A stretch of 64,000 nucleotides of DNA from JAVJSF01 sp040219555 (GCA_040219555.1 JAVJSF010000009.1:501510-565509); one strand, 5' to 3'; shown: positions 52,333-61,511, numbered from the stretch's first letter. Translations and numbers: made by a program. Notes: generated by a model from the letters alone, not told the origin.

Positions 52333-55198
52333 GCTCACCCTCACCGATCGGGCGCTCGGCATCAGCCGGCGCTTCACCCGGCCGGGCGTCCACCCCTACG
52401 ACGAGATCGGCTGGGGCCCGCGCGACGCCCGTATCAGCGAGCCCCCGAAGGGCGACCGCCCCGAGCGCGTTGTGTTCGCTCAAGAAGCCTGCGAGTTCCC
52501 GCTCGACTGGTCCGACACCGCCGTGCGGATCGTGGCCAGCAAGTACTTCCGCTACGGGATGGACGACCCGCGCCGCGAGACGAGCCTGCGCGAGGTCATC
52601 GACCGCGTCGTGGACACCATCCGCTACCACGGGGTCAAGGGCGGCTACTTCGCCGACGACGACGAGGCCGACACCTTCGCCCAGGAGCTGCGCCACATCC
52701 TGGTCACCCAGAAGGCGGCCTTCAACTCGCCCGTATGGTTCAACTGCGGCGTGTCCGTGGCGGCGCGCGACACCGACGCTGATCGCATCCTCGACGTGGA
52801 CGACCCGCCCATCGGGCGCGACGAGCCCCAGGTCAATCAGGCCTCGGCCTGCTTCATCCTGTCGGTCAACGACACCATGCCCTCGATCCAGCGCTGGATC
52901 GCCTCGGAGTCGGAGATCTTCCGCGGCGGCTCGGGCGCCGGCGTCAACCTGTCCAACCTGCGCGGCGACGGCGAGCCGTTGTCCAACGGCGGCCAGGCCT
53001 CCGGGCCGGTCAGCTTCATGCGGTGGGCCGACTCGGGCGCGGGCTCCATCAAGTCCGGCGGCGGCACGCGCCGCGCGGCCAAGATGGTGATCCTGGACGG
53101 TGACCACCCGGACGTCCTCGACTTCGTGCGCTGCAAGGCCCACGAGGAGGCCAAGGCCTACGCCCTCGGCGAGATGGGTTACGACCTGGGCCTGAACGGC
53201 GACGCCTGGCGCTCCATCCAGTTCCAGAACGCGAACAACTCCGTGCGCCTCACCGACGCCTTCTTCCAGCGCGTCGAGGAGGATGGCGACTGGCAGACGT
53301 TGTCGGTGAAGGGCCGCGAGCCCACCTCCGAGATGCCCGCCCGCGACCTCCTGAAGGAGATCGCCGAGGCGGCGTGGGCGTGCGGGGACCCCGGGGTCCA
53401 GTACGAGGACACCATCCAGCGCTGGCACACCAGCCCCAACGCGGGTCGTATCAGCGGGTCGAACCCGTGCTCGGAGTACATGCACGTCGACGACTCGGCC
53501 TGCAACCTGGCGTCGATCAACCTCATGAAGTTCCTGGACGACGACGGGTCGTTCCGGATCGAGGACTTCCGCCACGCCGTGCGCGTGGTGCTGACCGCCC
53601 AGGAGATCGTGGTCACGCCGGCCAGTTACCCCACCAAGCGCATCGGCGAGAACGCCCGCGCCTACCGCCAGCTCGGGCTGGGATACACCAGCCTCGGCTC
53701 CCTGCTGATGTGCCAGGGGCTGGCCTACGACTCGGACGAGGGTCGCGCCTGGGCCGGGGCCATCACGGCCCTGATGCAGGGTGAGGCATATGCCCAGTCG
53801 GCCCGGATGGCGGCCCGCGTGGGCGCCTACGACGGGTACGCCGCCGACAAGGAGGCCCAGGACCGCGTGGTGCGCATGCACCGCGACGCCGTGCTGGACC
53901 TTCCCACCGACGGCGCGCGCGCGAGCTACGGCGACCTGCGCTCGGCGGCCTCACAGGCCCTGGACGAGGCCGTGGCGCTGGGGCAGTCGCCCTCGCGCAT
54001 CGGCGCCCCCGGGTACCGCAACGCGCAGGTCAGCGTCATCGCCCCCACCGGCACCATCAGCTTCATGATGGACGCCCAGACCACGGGCATCGAGCCGGCC
54101 ATCGGGCTGGTCAGCTACAAGACGCTGGTCGGCGGCGGCTACATGAAGCTGGTCAACACCGACGTCGAGCGCGCGCTGACCTCGCTGGGCTACACCGGGA
54201 ACGCGCGCACCGCGATCCTTTCCCACATCGACCAGACCGGCTCGGTGGAGAACGCCCCGGGGCTCCTGGAGGAGCACCTGTCGGTGTTCGACTGCGCCTT
54301 CGGCGTGTCGGGCGGGCGCACCATCGGCCCCGAGGGTCACGTCCGGATGATGGCCGCCGTGCAGCCGTTCATCTCGGGCGCCATCAGCAAGACGGTCAAC
54401 CTGCCCAACTCGGCGACGGTCGACCACGTGGCCGACATCTACACGCTGGGATGGCGTCTGGGGCTGAAGGCCATCGCCATCTACCGCGACGGCTCCAAGC
54501 GCGTGCAGCCGCTCTCCACCTCCGAGCAGAAGGACGACGCCCCGGTGGAGGTCGTGGTCGCCGCGACCCCCATCCGCCGGCGCCTGCCCGACGACCGCGC
54601 CGCGCTCACCCACAAGTTCAGCGTGGGCGGCCAGGAGGGCTACATCACCGTGGGCCTCTACGAGGACGGCTCGCCGGGCGAGATCTTCGTGAAGATGAGC
54701 AAGCAGGGCTCCACGGTGTCCGGCCTCATGGACTCGGTGGCCATCGCATGGTCCATGGCGCTGCAGCACGGGGTGCCCGTGGAGAGCCTGATCGCCAAGT
54801 ACATCGACCACCGCTTCGAGCCGTCCGGCTTCACGGGCAACCCCCGGATCCCGATGGCCCGCTCGGTGGTGGATTACCTGGCCCGCTGGATGGCCTCCAA
54901 GTTCCTGTCGGAGGAGGACCAGCGCACGGCCGGCGTGCTGCCGATGGCCGAGCCGGCGCCGGCCGCGGTCGAGGAACCCGACGGCGCGCCCGACAACCAG
55001 CTCGCGTTCGGCCAGGTCGCGACCGCCGAGCCGGCCGCCGAGGGCGCGGCGGGGTCCGTCATCGCCCGGCCCACCGAGTCGCGGCTGGTGCTCTCCAGCA
55101 CCGGGCAGACCTGCACCTCCTGCGGCTCGGCCGACATGGTGCGGGCCGGGTCGTGCCTGACCTGCCGCACGTGCGGGGCCACCAGCGGCTGCGGCTGA
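52322..55198 (+). CDS. nrdJ: Adenosylcobalamin-dependent (class II) ribonucleotide reductase
   Basis: NrdJ reduces ribonucleotides to deoxyribonucleotides with adenosylcobalamin and works with or without oxygen. The 958-aa protein has AAFNSPVWFNCGV, CFILSVNDTMPSI, EIFRGGSGAGVNLSNLRG, ISGSNPCSEYMHVDDSACNL and VIAPTGTISFMMDAQTTGIE, the family's active-site blocks. A C-terminal zinc-ribbon-like end (CTSCGSADMVRAG; CLTCRTCGATSGCG) provides the shuttle cysteines. No B12 riboswitch-like leader fits in the short region before nrdR. Confidence 0.96.
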   Translation: MATELTLTDRALGISRRFTRPGVHPYDEIGWGPRDARISEPPKGDRPERVVFAQEACEFPLDWSDTAVRIVASKYFRYGMDDPRRETSLREVIDRVVDTIRYHGVKGGYFADDDEADTFAQELRHILVTQKAAFNSPVWFNCGVSVAARDTDADRILDVDDPPIGRDEPQVNQASACFILSVNDTMPSIQRWIASESEIFRGGSGAGVNLSNLRGDGEPLSNGGQASGPVSFMRWADSGAGSIKSGGGTRRAAKMVILDGDHPDVLDFVRCKAHEEAKAYALGEMGYDLGLNGDAWRSIQFQNANNSVRLTDAFFQRVEEDGDWQTLSVKGREPTSEMPARDLLKEIAEAAWACGDPGVQYEDTIQRWHTSPNAGRISGSNPCSEYMHVDDSACNLASINLMKFLDDDGSFRIEDFRHAVRVVLTAQEIVVTPASYPTKRIGENARAYRQLGLGYTSLGSLLMCQGLAYDSDEGRAWAGAITALMQGEAYAQSARMAARVGAYDGYAADKEAQDRVVRMHRDAVLDLPTDGARASYGDLRSAASQALDEAVALGQSPSRIGAPGYRNAQVSVIAPTGTISFMMDAQTTGIEPAIGLVSYKTLVGGGYMKLVNTDVERALTSLGYTGNARTAILSHIDQTGSVENAPGLLEEHLSVFDCAFGVSGGRTIGPEGHVRMMAAVQPFISGAISKTVNLPNSATVDHVADIYTLGWRLGLKAIAIYRDGSKRVQPLSTSEQKDDAPVEVVVAATPIRRRLPDDRAALTHKFSVGGQEGYITVGLYEDGSPGEIFVKMSKQGSTVSGLMDSVAIAWSMALQHGVPVESLIAKYIDHRFEPSGFTGNPRIPMARSVVDYLARWMASKFLSEEDQRTAGVLPMAEPAPAAVEEPDGAPDNQLAFGQVATAEPAAEGAAGSVIARPTESRLVLSSTGQTCTSCGSADMVRAGSCLTCRTCGATSGCG

Positions 55199-55226
55199 CC
55201 GCCCCGCGGGTGTCGGTGGTGGCGCG

Positions 55227-55248
55227 AGGGGCCCCGTCCGGGGCCCCT
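55227..55248. terminator. 9-bp hairpin after nrdJ
   Basis: AGGGGCCCC and GGGGCCCCT form a perfect nine-base stem with a GTCC loop, followed by TTGTCGTCC. It lies between the convergent nrdJ and lipoprotein genes. Confidence 0.75.
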
Positions 55249-55273
55249 TGTCGTCCATAGCGCCGTCGGGCCG

Positions 55274-55816
55274 TCAGCCCCTGACCCGGAAGTCCCCGTT
55301 GTTGTCGGTGACCGTGACGGTCACCGGGGCGGTGGTGCCGTCGGTGGTCGTCACCTCGCACTGGAACTCGACGCCCTCGCGGATCTCCACCCGCTCCGGG
55401 CAGGTGATCGACTGCACGGTCACCTGCGCCTCGCGCTCGATGATCGGCGTGGCCCGCTCCTCGTAGAACGAACCCGGCACCACCGCGCGCGTGATCTCCC
55501 AGCGGTAGTCAGCCGCGTCGTTCTCCTCGTCGACGGCGGTGATCTCGCCGCCGAACTCCAGGTCCACCCCGCCGCTGTTGACGCCCTCGCACCGGATCGG
55601 CGCGCCCACCTCGGCCTCGGCGCCCCGGCAGGTCATCTCGGCGAGGGTCAGACCGGGGAAGCGCTCCTCGTACTGCTCGGTGATCCCGGCGGCGATCTCG
55701 CCGCCCGACAGCGACGGATCGCCGCCGACGCTCACCTCCGCACTGCAGGCCGCGAGTCCCGCCGTCATCGCGACGACGGTGATGCAGGCGAGGCCTCTCC
55801 TGATCCGGCTGTGCAT
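55274..55816 (-). CDS. DUF4333 lipoprotein
   Basis: The 180-aa protein has a lipoprotein signal with the lipobox LAAC (AMTAGLAACSAEVSVGG), so it should be anchored outside the membrane. Residues 130-180 match the DUF4333 pattern with ITCPERVEIREGVEFQCEVT and VTVTVTDNNGDF. An earlier stretch (AEMTCRGAEAEVGAPIRCEG) looks like a second, weaker copy. GAGGGAG precedes the ATG. The function of DUF4333 is unknown. Confidence 0.85.
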   Translation of the reverse strand: MHSRIRRGLACITVVAMTAGLAACSAEVSVGGDPSLSGGEIAAGITEQYEERFPGLTLAEMTCRGAEAEVGAPIRCEGVNSGGVDLEFGGEITAVDEENDAADYRWEITRAVVPGSFYEERATPIIEREAQVTVQSITCPERVEIREGVEFQCEVTTTDGTTAPVTVTVTDNNGDFRVRG

Positions 55817-55966
55817 CCGGTCTCCCTCTTGGTCGTGAGCCCGCGGCCACCGCCGCGCCCGAGAGCGCCGGGACCGGGGCCGCCCGCATCGGGGCGCCCC
55901 ACCGGCCCGGGCGTCATGCGGGGAAGCTTCTCAGGCGGCGTCGTCGCCGTCCACGCCCGGGGTCGC

Positions 55967-56746
55967 TCAGTCCTCGCCCCAGCCTCCGGCCTGACGCCAG
56001 AGGGGCTCCTGGTGGAAGCGGCCGGCCAGCACCACGCCGAGGCCGTACAGCAGCACCTGGGGCACCATGAGGAGGAACATGCTGACGGGGTCCCCGCCGG
56101 GCAGCACCGCCGCCACGGCCGCGATGGCGACGATGGCGACGCGCCAGTTGCGCTTGTAGAAGTCGGCGTCGGTGAGCCCCATGCGCGCCAGCCCGGCCAT
56201 GACGGCCGGCAGCTGGAACATCAGCCCCGCGCCCAGGGTGAGGGCCATCACGAAACCGAAGTACGAGGCGGCGCGCAGGTCGCCGCTGAACGAGTCGTCG
56301 CCGAAGCCCAGCAGGAACTTCAGCGCGAAGGGCAGGACCACGGTGAAGCCGAATGCCAGGCCGGCGACGAACAGGCTCACCAACGAGCCCACGACGGCCA
56401 TGCCGACCCGCTTGGAGTGCTCCCCCACGGCCGGCGCGATGAAGGCGTACACCTGGTAGGCGAGGACCGGCAGGACCACCAGCGCGGCCGCCCACAGAGA
56501 GACCTTCAGGCTGGTGAAGAACGGCTCGGTGGGGGACAGCGTGATGAGCTTGCCCGAGTCGTCGGGCAGCGGCCACGTGAGCAGATCGATGATGTGGCCG
56601 TGCACCGCGTACATGCCGGCGAAGGCCACCACCAGCGCGACGGCGCTGACGATGAGCCGCCGCCGCAACTCGTCGAGGTGCCCCACCACGCTCAGGCGCT
56701 GGTCGGGCCCCAGACGGCGGGTGCCCCTGGGGAGGACGCGGGGCAT
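55967..56746 (-). CDS. tatC: Sec-independent translocase subunit TatC
   Basis: TatC recognises twin-arginine signal peptides. The 259-aa protein has six hydrophobic segments, the N-terminal HLDELRRRLIVS, the loop block LSPTEPFFTSLKVSLWAA and PAVGEHSKR with FGFTVVLPFALKFLLGFG. It follows tatA by 27 bases on the same strand. Confidence 0.95.
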   Translation of the reverse strand: MPRVLPRGTRRLGPDQRLSVVGHLDELRRRLIVSAVALVVAFAGMYAVHGHIIDLLTWPLPDDSGKLITLSPTEPFFTSLKVSLWAAALVVLPVLAYQVYAFIAPAVGEHSKRVGMAVVGSLVSLFVAGLAFGFTVVLPFALKFLLGFGDDSFSGDLRAASYFGFVMALTLGAGLMFQLPAVMAGLARMGLTDADFYKRNWRVAIVAIAAVAAVLPGGDPVSMFLLMVPQVLLYGLGVVLAGRFHQEPLWRQAGGWGED

Positions 56747-56773
56747 CCGCCGGTCTCCGGTGGGTGCCGGCGG

Positions 56774-57085
56774 CTAGGCCGAGCGGTGAGCGGCGGTCCG
56801 GGTCTCCTCCTCAGGCACCGGATCGTAGGCGTCGCCCTGGGCGACGATCGAGTCGAGCGACTCCGGCGCGCCGGCGAACGGGGAATCCGGGTCGACGGGG
56901 GCCTCGGCGGTGGTGGCGGTGGCCGAGGAGGCGGGGGCGGGGGCCTCCTGCCCGGTCAGACCGCCCTTGAAGTCGCGGATGCCCTTGCCCAGGTTGCGGC
57001 CCAACTCGGGGAGCTTCTTGGGCCCGAAGACGAGCAGCGCGATCGCCAGGACGATGATGATCTGAAGCGGGGAGATGTCGAACAT
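56774..57085 (-). CDS. tatA: Sec-independent translocase subunit TatA
   Basis: TatA polymerises to form the twin-arginine pore. The 103-aa protein begins with one helix (ISPLQIIIVLAIALLVFGPK), the FGPKKLPELGRNLGKGI hinge and amphipathic helix, and a long acidic tail. AAAGG lies before the ATG. TatB is not encoded here, as in many two-component systems. Confidence 0.95.
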   Translation of the reverse strand: MFDISPLQIIIVLAIALLVFGPKKLPELGRNLGKGIRDFKGGLTGQEAPAPASSATATTAEAPVDPDSPFAGAPESLDSIVAQGDAYDPVPEEETRTAAHRSA

Positions 57086-57320
57086 GGTGAGCCTTTCCGG
57101 GAACGGGGGGACGCCGGGGCGGCGTGGGCCCCCTTGCGCGGATGCCGGTCGGTCCTCCGGCGGTTCCTTCGGCCCGCCGTTGTCGCCGGCGGGGGTCCTG
57201 CACCGATTGCGGGTCGGTCACATCGCGTGGAGGGACCGTCTGGAAGTGCCTACGCCCGGGCCGCCGGGGCGGATCACACCGATGTTCCGGCGGGCCGCCC
57301 CGGGCCGCGGGGGGATCCGC

Positions 57321-57806
57321 TCAGGCCGCGGCCGCGCGACAGTCCGGGCAGCGTCCGCGGAGCACCACGTCGTGGCCCTCCACCGTGAAGTCCGAGGCGC
57401 CCGCGGCGCCCTCGATGGCTCGCTCCAGCATCGGGTCCTCGAACGGGTGCACCTCGCCGCAGCCCACGCAGACGATGTGGTGGTGGTGCTCGCCCCCGGG
57501 AAGGGCGGGCTCGAACCGCGAGATGCCCCCGCCCAGGTCCAGGCGCTGCACCAGGCCCAGGCTCACCAGGAGGTCCAGCACCCGGTAGACGCTGGCGATG
57601 CCCACCCGCCGGCCGTCGGCGCGCAACTGGTCGAAGATCTCCTGGGCGGACCGGCAACAGTCCTGGGCGGCGAGCGAGTCGATCACCGCCTGGCGCGCGC
57701 CCCCGGCGCGGTGTCCCGCCCGTTTCACGGAGCCCGAAGCGTGGGTCGCCCACTCCTCGGGGGTGCGGGTGGGGTGGTGCGCGTGCGCGTGCATCCCGCC
57801 GATCAT
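57321..57806 (-). CDS. Fur-family metal-dependent regulator
   Basis: The 161-aa protein has the Fur winged helix (RSAQEIFDQLRADGRRVGIA; SVYRVLDLLVSLGLVQRLD) and metal sites HHHHIVCVGCGEVHPF and GRCPDCRA, giving two CxxC zinc-structural pairs. Its N-terminus is His-rich (MHAHAHHP), which may add metal binding. Starts at 57806 and 57794 are both possible. Fe, Zn or peroxide specificity is unclear. It lies 235 bases upstream of tatA on the same strand; that gap holds no gene I can support. Confidence 0.9.
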   Translation of the reverse strand: MIGGMHAHAHHPTRTPEEWATHASGSVKRAGHRAGGARQAVIDSLAAQDCCRSAQEIFDQLRADGRRVGIASVYRVLDLLVSLGLVQRLDLGGGISRFEPALPGGEHHHHIVCVGCGEVHPFEDPMLERAIEGAAGASDFTVEGHDVVLRGRCPDCRAAAA

Positions 57807-57837
57807 GCCACGTACGGCCGCCGGGCCGGCACCGCGG

Positions 57838-58014
57838 TCAGCGCCCGGCGCGTCCCCCGCGGGGCACCACCAGCATCGCCGCCACGAGCGCCATGGTGAT
57901 CAGGGGCATCCCCGCGGCCCAGCGCAGGCTGCGGGAGCGCACCACCCGCCGGCGCGCGATGCCGACCCCGGCGCGAGCCGCCAAGCGCAGGACGATGGGA
58001 GGTGGGGTCCGCAT
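57838..58014 (-). CDS. Small basic membrane protein
   Basis: A 58-codon frame begins MRTPPPIVLRLAARAGVGIA, has a run of arginines (RRRVVRSRS), and one hydrophobic segment (GMPLITMALVAAMLVV). No clear ribosome site precedes it. It lies 31 bases upstream of the Fur-family gene on the same strand. No family is recognised. Confidence 0.4.
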   Translation of the reverse strand: MRTPPPIVLRLAARAGVGIARRRVVRSRSLRWAAGMPLITMALVAAMLVVPRGGRAGR

Positions 58015-58100
58015 GGGGGCATCATGACAACCGGCGCGGGCCCCGCGCTACCCTGACCCGGGGTCGCAGAACGCGACCCCACGCGAACCGGGAGAGCGGC

Positions 58101-58901
58101 ATGAGGCTGGACGGCACCCACGTATGTGTGACCGGCGCATCGCGCGGCCTGGGAGAGGCGCTGGCGCGGGCCCTCCACGCGCGCGGGGCCCGTCTGAGCC
58201 TTGTGGCCCGCTCCGAGGAGCCGCTGCGCAGACTGGCCGATGAGGTCGGCGGGTGGGCGGTGCCGGCCGACCTCACCGACACGGCCGTCCTGGGAGGCCT
58301 CATCGCCCGCGTGGAGCGGGAGGCGGGGGCACCGGTGGACCTGCTGGTCAACAACGCCGGGATCGACGCCACAGGCGGCCTGGCCGACGCCGACCCCGAG
58401 GAGCTGGCGCGCATGGTCCACCTGAACCTGCTGGTCCCGGTGGAGCTCAGCCGCCAGGTGCTGCCCGGCATGCGCCGGCGCGGCCGCGGCCACATCCTGA
58501 ACATGTCGTCGCTGGCGGGCACGGCGGCGCTTCCGGGGATGGCCACCTACGCCGCCACCAAGGCGGCGCTCACCCACTTCAGTGCCGGGCTGCGGGCCGA
58601 GACGCGCGGTGAGCCCATCGGGGTGACCGTGGTCGAGGTCGGACTGGTCCCCACGGACATGCGCGACTCGGTAGTCGCCTACGGGCCCACCGCGCGGTCG
58701 TTCCGGCGGCTCTACCGGCTCGGCACGCTGTGCGACACACCGGTGGACCGCTTGGTGTCGGCGTGTGTGAGCGCCGTCGAGCGCGACCGCCGCCATGTGC
58801 GCCTGCCGCGGCGGGCGGTGCTGTTCCCCCTGCTGGCCGAGGCGCCCCGCCGCATCGTGGAGTGGCTCACCGCGGGCGTCGACCCGCGCTCCCCGGGCTG
58901 A
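58101..58901 (+). CDS. Short-chain dehydrogenase/reductase
   Basis: The 266-aa classical SDR has the nucleotide loop TGASRGLGEALARAL, NNAG in LLVNNAGIDATG, the catalytic Ser in LNMSSLAG and Tyr-Lys in TYAATKAALTHF. It is followed by a hydrophobic C-terminal end (RAVLFPLLAEAPRRIVEWL), as in membrane-associated lipid-type SDRs. GGGAGAG precedes the ATG. The substrate is unknown. Confidence 0.9.
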   Translation: MRLDGTHVCVTGASRGLGEALARALHARGARLSLVARSEEPLRRLADEVGGWAVPADLTDTAVLGGLIARVEREAGAPVDLLVNNAGIDATGGLADADPEELARMVHLNLLVPVELSRQVLPGMRRRGRGHILNMSSLAGTAALPGMATYAATKAALTHFSAGLRAETRGEPIGVTVVEVGLVPTDMRDSVVAYGPTARSFRRLYRLGTLCDTPVDRLVSACVSAVERDRRHVRLPRRAVLFPLLAEAPRRIVEWLTAGVDPRSPG

Positions 58902-59006
58902 CCTCCCGCCGGGCTGGCGGTGCCCGGATGTGAGGAGTTTGGGAAATCGCTCTCGCCCATGGGCGGGCGGGTACAGCCGGACCCCCGCCCGTGCCGATGC
59001 GAGGGT

Positions 59007-60029
59007 GTGACGACCGAGCAGGCCACGCCGGGCGCGACCCCTCCGCTGACGCGCTCCGGCGCACGGGTGGCCATGCTGCGGGCGTCCGTCCGCGGCCTCG
59101 CGGTCCCGTCCGCCCTCGTGGCACACGTGTCGCGCGTCGCCGCACGCGGCTCCACCCGGGGCGTCCCCGCGGACGTGGCCGATCTCGTCCTGCGGAGTCC
59201 CGAGGCGGTGGCGAGAGCCCTCACGGCACTGTCCGCCCGCGAGGACGGCGTCACGCCGGCGCCGCGCCGCGATCTGCGCCACGCGCTGGACGACCTGGGC
59301 CTCGACGCCCTCCGCGGCGCCCTGGAGGCCGGCCCCACGTACTCGGTCCTGCACCCCAGGCCCGGGCCGCGGGGGCTCTCGGTGCTGGCGTTCGCCGCAC
59401 GGGCGGCAGAGGTCGCGTGCCTCGCCGGCGATCTGGTGCCCCACATGCCCGCCGGATCGCACGCCCACATCGAGCCGGCGCGCGCGGCCGGTCTGCTGCA
59501 CGATCTCGGGGCGGCGCTGCTGGTGGAGCCGAGGTCCGGTCTGCGCCTGCTGCCCGGCGCCCCGACGAGCTCCGATCACGCCGCCGTGGGCGCCGCCCTG
59601 TGTCGCATGTGGCGCCTCGCCCCGGAGGTGGTCGACGCCGTGCGGCACCACTCCGCCCTGACGCCGCCCGAGGGCCCCGTGGGGCGCGCGGTGTGGATCG
59701 CCACGCGGGTCGAGGCGGCCCGGGCCGGGGAACTGGACGCATCGCTGGCCGCGGCGGCCGGGGCATGCGGGCTGGACCCCGCCCGGCTGGCGGACGCCCT
59801 GATCGGCGACCTCGGCGTGGCCTCGGGGGATGCGCTCGAGGAGCTCACCCCTCGCGAGCACGAGATCCTGGTCCGCCTGGCCGCCGGCGAGGTCCCCAAG
59901 CAGATCGCGGCCGCCCTGGGTTGCTCGGCCTCGACGGTGAACAACCACCTGCACCACGTCTACGGCAAGCTGGAGGTCTCCGGCCAGGCCCACGCCCTGC
60001 TGGTGGCCCGGGAGCGCGGCTGGGTCTGA
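59007..60029 (+). CDS. HDOD-like domain fused to a LuxR-type DNA-binding domain
   Basis: In this 340-aa protein residues about 25-260 resemble an HDOD/HD-type signalling domain: ARAAGLLHDLGAALLVEPRS, DHAAVGAALCRMWRLAPEVV and DAVRHHSALTPPEG. Residues about 275-340 form a LuxR helix-turn-helix: LTPREHEILVRLAAGEVPKQ, IAAALGCSASTVNNHLHHVY and KLEVSGQAHALL. It is probably a transcription factor controlled by an unknown signal. GTG 59007 has GAGGGT close upstream. Confidence 0.82.
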   Translation: MTTEQATPGATPPLTRSGARVAMLRASVRGLAVPSALVAHVSRVAARGSTRGVPADVADLVLRSPEAVARALTALSAREDGVTPAPRRDLRHALDDLGLDALRGALEAGPTYSVLHPRPGPRGLSVLAFAARAAEVACLAGDLVPHMPAGSHAHIEPARAAGLLHDLGAALLVEPRSGLRLLPGAPTSSDHAAVGAALCRMWRLAPEVVDAVRHHSALTPPEGPVGRAVWIATRVEAARAGELDASLAAAAGACGLDPARLADALIGDLGVASGDALEELTPREHEILVRLAAGEVPKQIAAALGCSASTVNNHLHHVYGKLEVSGQAHALLVARERGWV

Positions 60030-60042
60030 GCGCCGGCCACGG

Positions 60043-61287
60043 CTACCGCGCCGGCCATTCGGCGAGGGTCGTCGACACCCGGATGTCGCCGGCGAGCGTC
60101 CGATGGACCGGGCACCTTTCGGCGATCCGCAGCAGCGCCTGGCGCTGGTCGTCCGTGAGGTCGCCCGCGAGTTCGATCCGTCGCTCGATGGTCTCGATGG
60201 CGCACGGGTCATCATCGGGGCGCGCACAGTCGTCGGCGTGAGTGCGCTCGTGGCCGAGCGTCACGCGGATGCGCTCGAGCGGGAGATCCTTGTGCCGCGC
60301 GTACATGCGTAGCGTCATCGACGTGCAGGCTCCCAAGCCGGCGAGGAGGAGCGCGTAGGGAGTAGGCCCGGTGTCGCCGCCCACCCCGGCCGGTTCGTCG
60401 GCAGCGAAGACGTGGCCACCGGCCGATATGCGCTGCGCGTAGGGGACTTCGGCGTCCTGCTCGTCGACGACGACGACGCTCTCCGGCAGCGGCTCCTGGT
60501 CCCGCGGTGGCTCGCGCTTCCCGCCCAGGTAGCGGGTCGACCACGCGGCCAGAACGTCGGCCACGTAGGTCGCATCGGCGCGGTCGGAGAGCAGGTGGTC
60601 GGCCCCGTCGAGCGAGACGAAGCTCTTCGGGTGGCGCGCCATCTCGTAGATGCGCCACGCGTGGTCGACGTCGACGATGGCGTCGACGGGCGAGTGCATC
60701 ACGATGAGCGCGGCGCCGAGACCCTCGACGGCGGTGCCGAGGGCGCTGGCGGCGATGTCGTGCAGGAACTCCCGCCCGATCCGGAACGGCCGGCCGGCGA
60801 GGGTGATCTCCGCCTCGCCGTCCCGCTCGATGATCCGGCGCTCCTCGGCGGAGATCAGACCCGCGACGTGTTGGGGATCGGACGGTGCCGCGATCGTCGC
60901 CACGGCCATCACCTCGGGTATCCGGGGGGCGGCCGCCAGGACCGCCGCTCCGCCGAGGCTGTGGCCGATGAGGAGCGAGGGGGCCTCGTGATCGCGGCGG
61001 AGCATCGCCGCGGCCGCCACAAGGTCGCCGACCCTGGAGGTGAATGTCGTGTTGGCGAACTCGCCCTCGCTCGACCCGATCCCGGTGAAGTCGAAGCGCA
61101 GCACCGCGAACCCGGCGCGCACCAGGCCCGAACTGATCCTGGAGGCCGCCGCGATGTCCTTGCCGCACGTGAAGCAGTGGGCGAAGAGGGCGAACGCCCG
61201 CGGCCGGCCGGCCGGCCGGTCGAGCCGTCCGGCCAGCAGGTCGCCGCCGGCCCCGGTGAACACGACCTTGTCGACCGGGGCGTTCAT
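60043..61287 (-). CDS. Alpha/beta hydrolase-OsmC fusion protein
   Basis: Residues 1-255 are an alpha/beta hydrolase with FAHCFTCGKDI, FDFTGIGSSEG, nucleophile elbow IGHSLGGAAVL and His in DGADHLLSD. Residues about 270-414 are an OsmC-like peroxidase domain with Cys in LLAGLGACTSMTLRMYA and AERCPVHRTLAGD. OsmC reduces organic hydroperoxides through these two Cys. The fusion suggests ester hydrolysis coupled to detoxification. The start is ATG 61287 or GTG 61293. Confidence 0.9.
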   Translation of the reverse strand: MNAPVDKVVFTGAGGDLLAGRLDRPAGRPRAFALFAHCFTCGKDIAAASRISSGLVRAGFAVLRFDFTGIGSSEGEFANTTFTSRVGDLVAAAAMLRRDHEAPSLLIGHSLGGAAVLAAAPRIPEVMAVATIAAPSDPQHVAGLISAEERRIIERDGEAEITLAGRPFRIGREFLHDIAASALGTAVEGLGAALIVMHSPVDAIVDVDHAWRIYEMARHPKSFVSLDGADHLLSDRADATYVADVLAAWSTRYLGGKREPPRDQEPLPESVVVVDEQDAEVPYAQRISAGGHVFAADEPAGVGGDTGPTPYALLLAGLGACTSMTLRMYARHKDLPLERIRVTLGHERTHADDCARPDDDPCAIETIERRIELAGDLTDDQRQALLRIAERCPVHRTLAGDIRVSTTLAEWPAR

Positions 61288-61438
61288 CGGCACGGCACCG
61301 ACGCGCTCACGCGCGGACCGGTTCGGCGGTGTGCATCATGGCTCCGATCTGAGGTCACCTCCACGGCCACCACGCTAGCCGGAGTCCGCACCGAAACTGA
61401 TCGCGCCGGTCCGTCGCCGTACACGGTGCGCCCTCCCA

Positions 61439-61511
61439 TGCCCCCGGCAGGAATCGAACCTGCGACACCAGGTTTAGGAAACCTGTGCTCTATCCACTGA
61501 GCTACGAGGGC
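61439..61511 (-). tRNA. tRNA-Arg (anticodon CCT)
   Basis: The minus strand folds into a full cloverleaf: acceptor GCCCTCG/CGGGGGC, D-arm TAGCTCAGTGGATAGAGC, anticodon stem CAGGT/ACCTG with loop TTCCTAA (CCT anticodon, reading AGG), and T-arm GCAGGTTCGATTCCTGC. The discriminator is A and CCA is not encoded. The 5' end lies inside the end of the HNH gene on the same strand. Confidence 0.96.

Noticed and set aside
52322..55258. Open frames on both strands over nrdJ
   Set aside because: Only the frame of nrdJ shows recognised motifs; the others are low-complexity shadows.
61439..61511. Phage or island attachment site at the tRNA-Arg gene
   Set aside because: No integrase, no second copy of the tRNA 3' end and no change in gene style around it were found.
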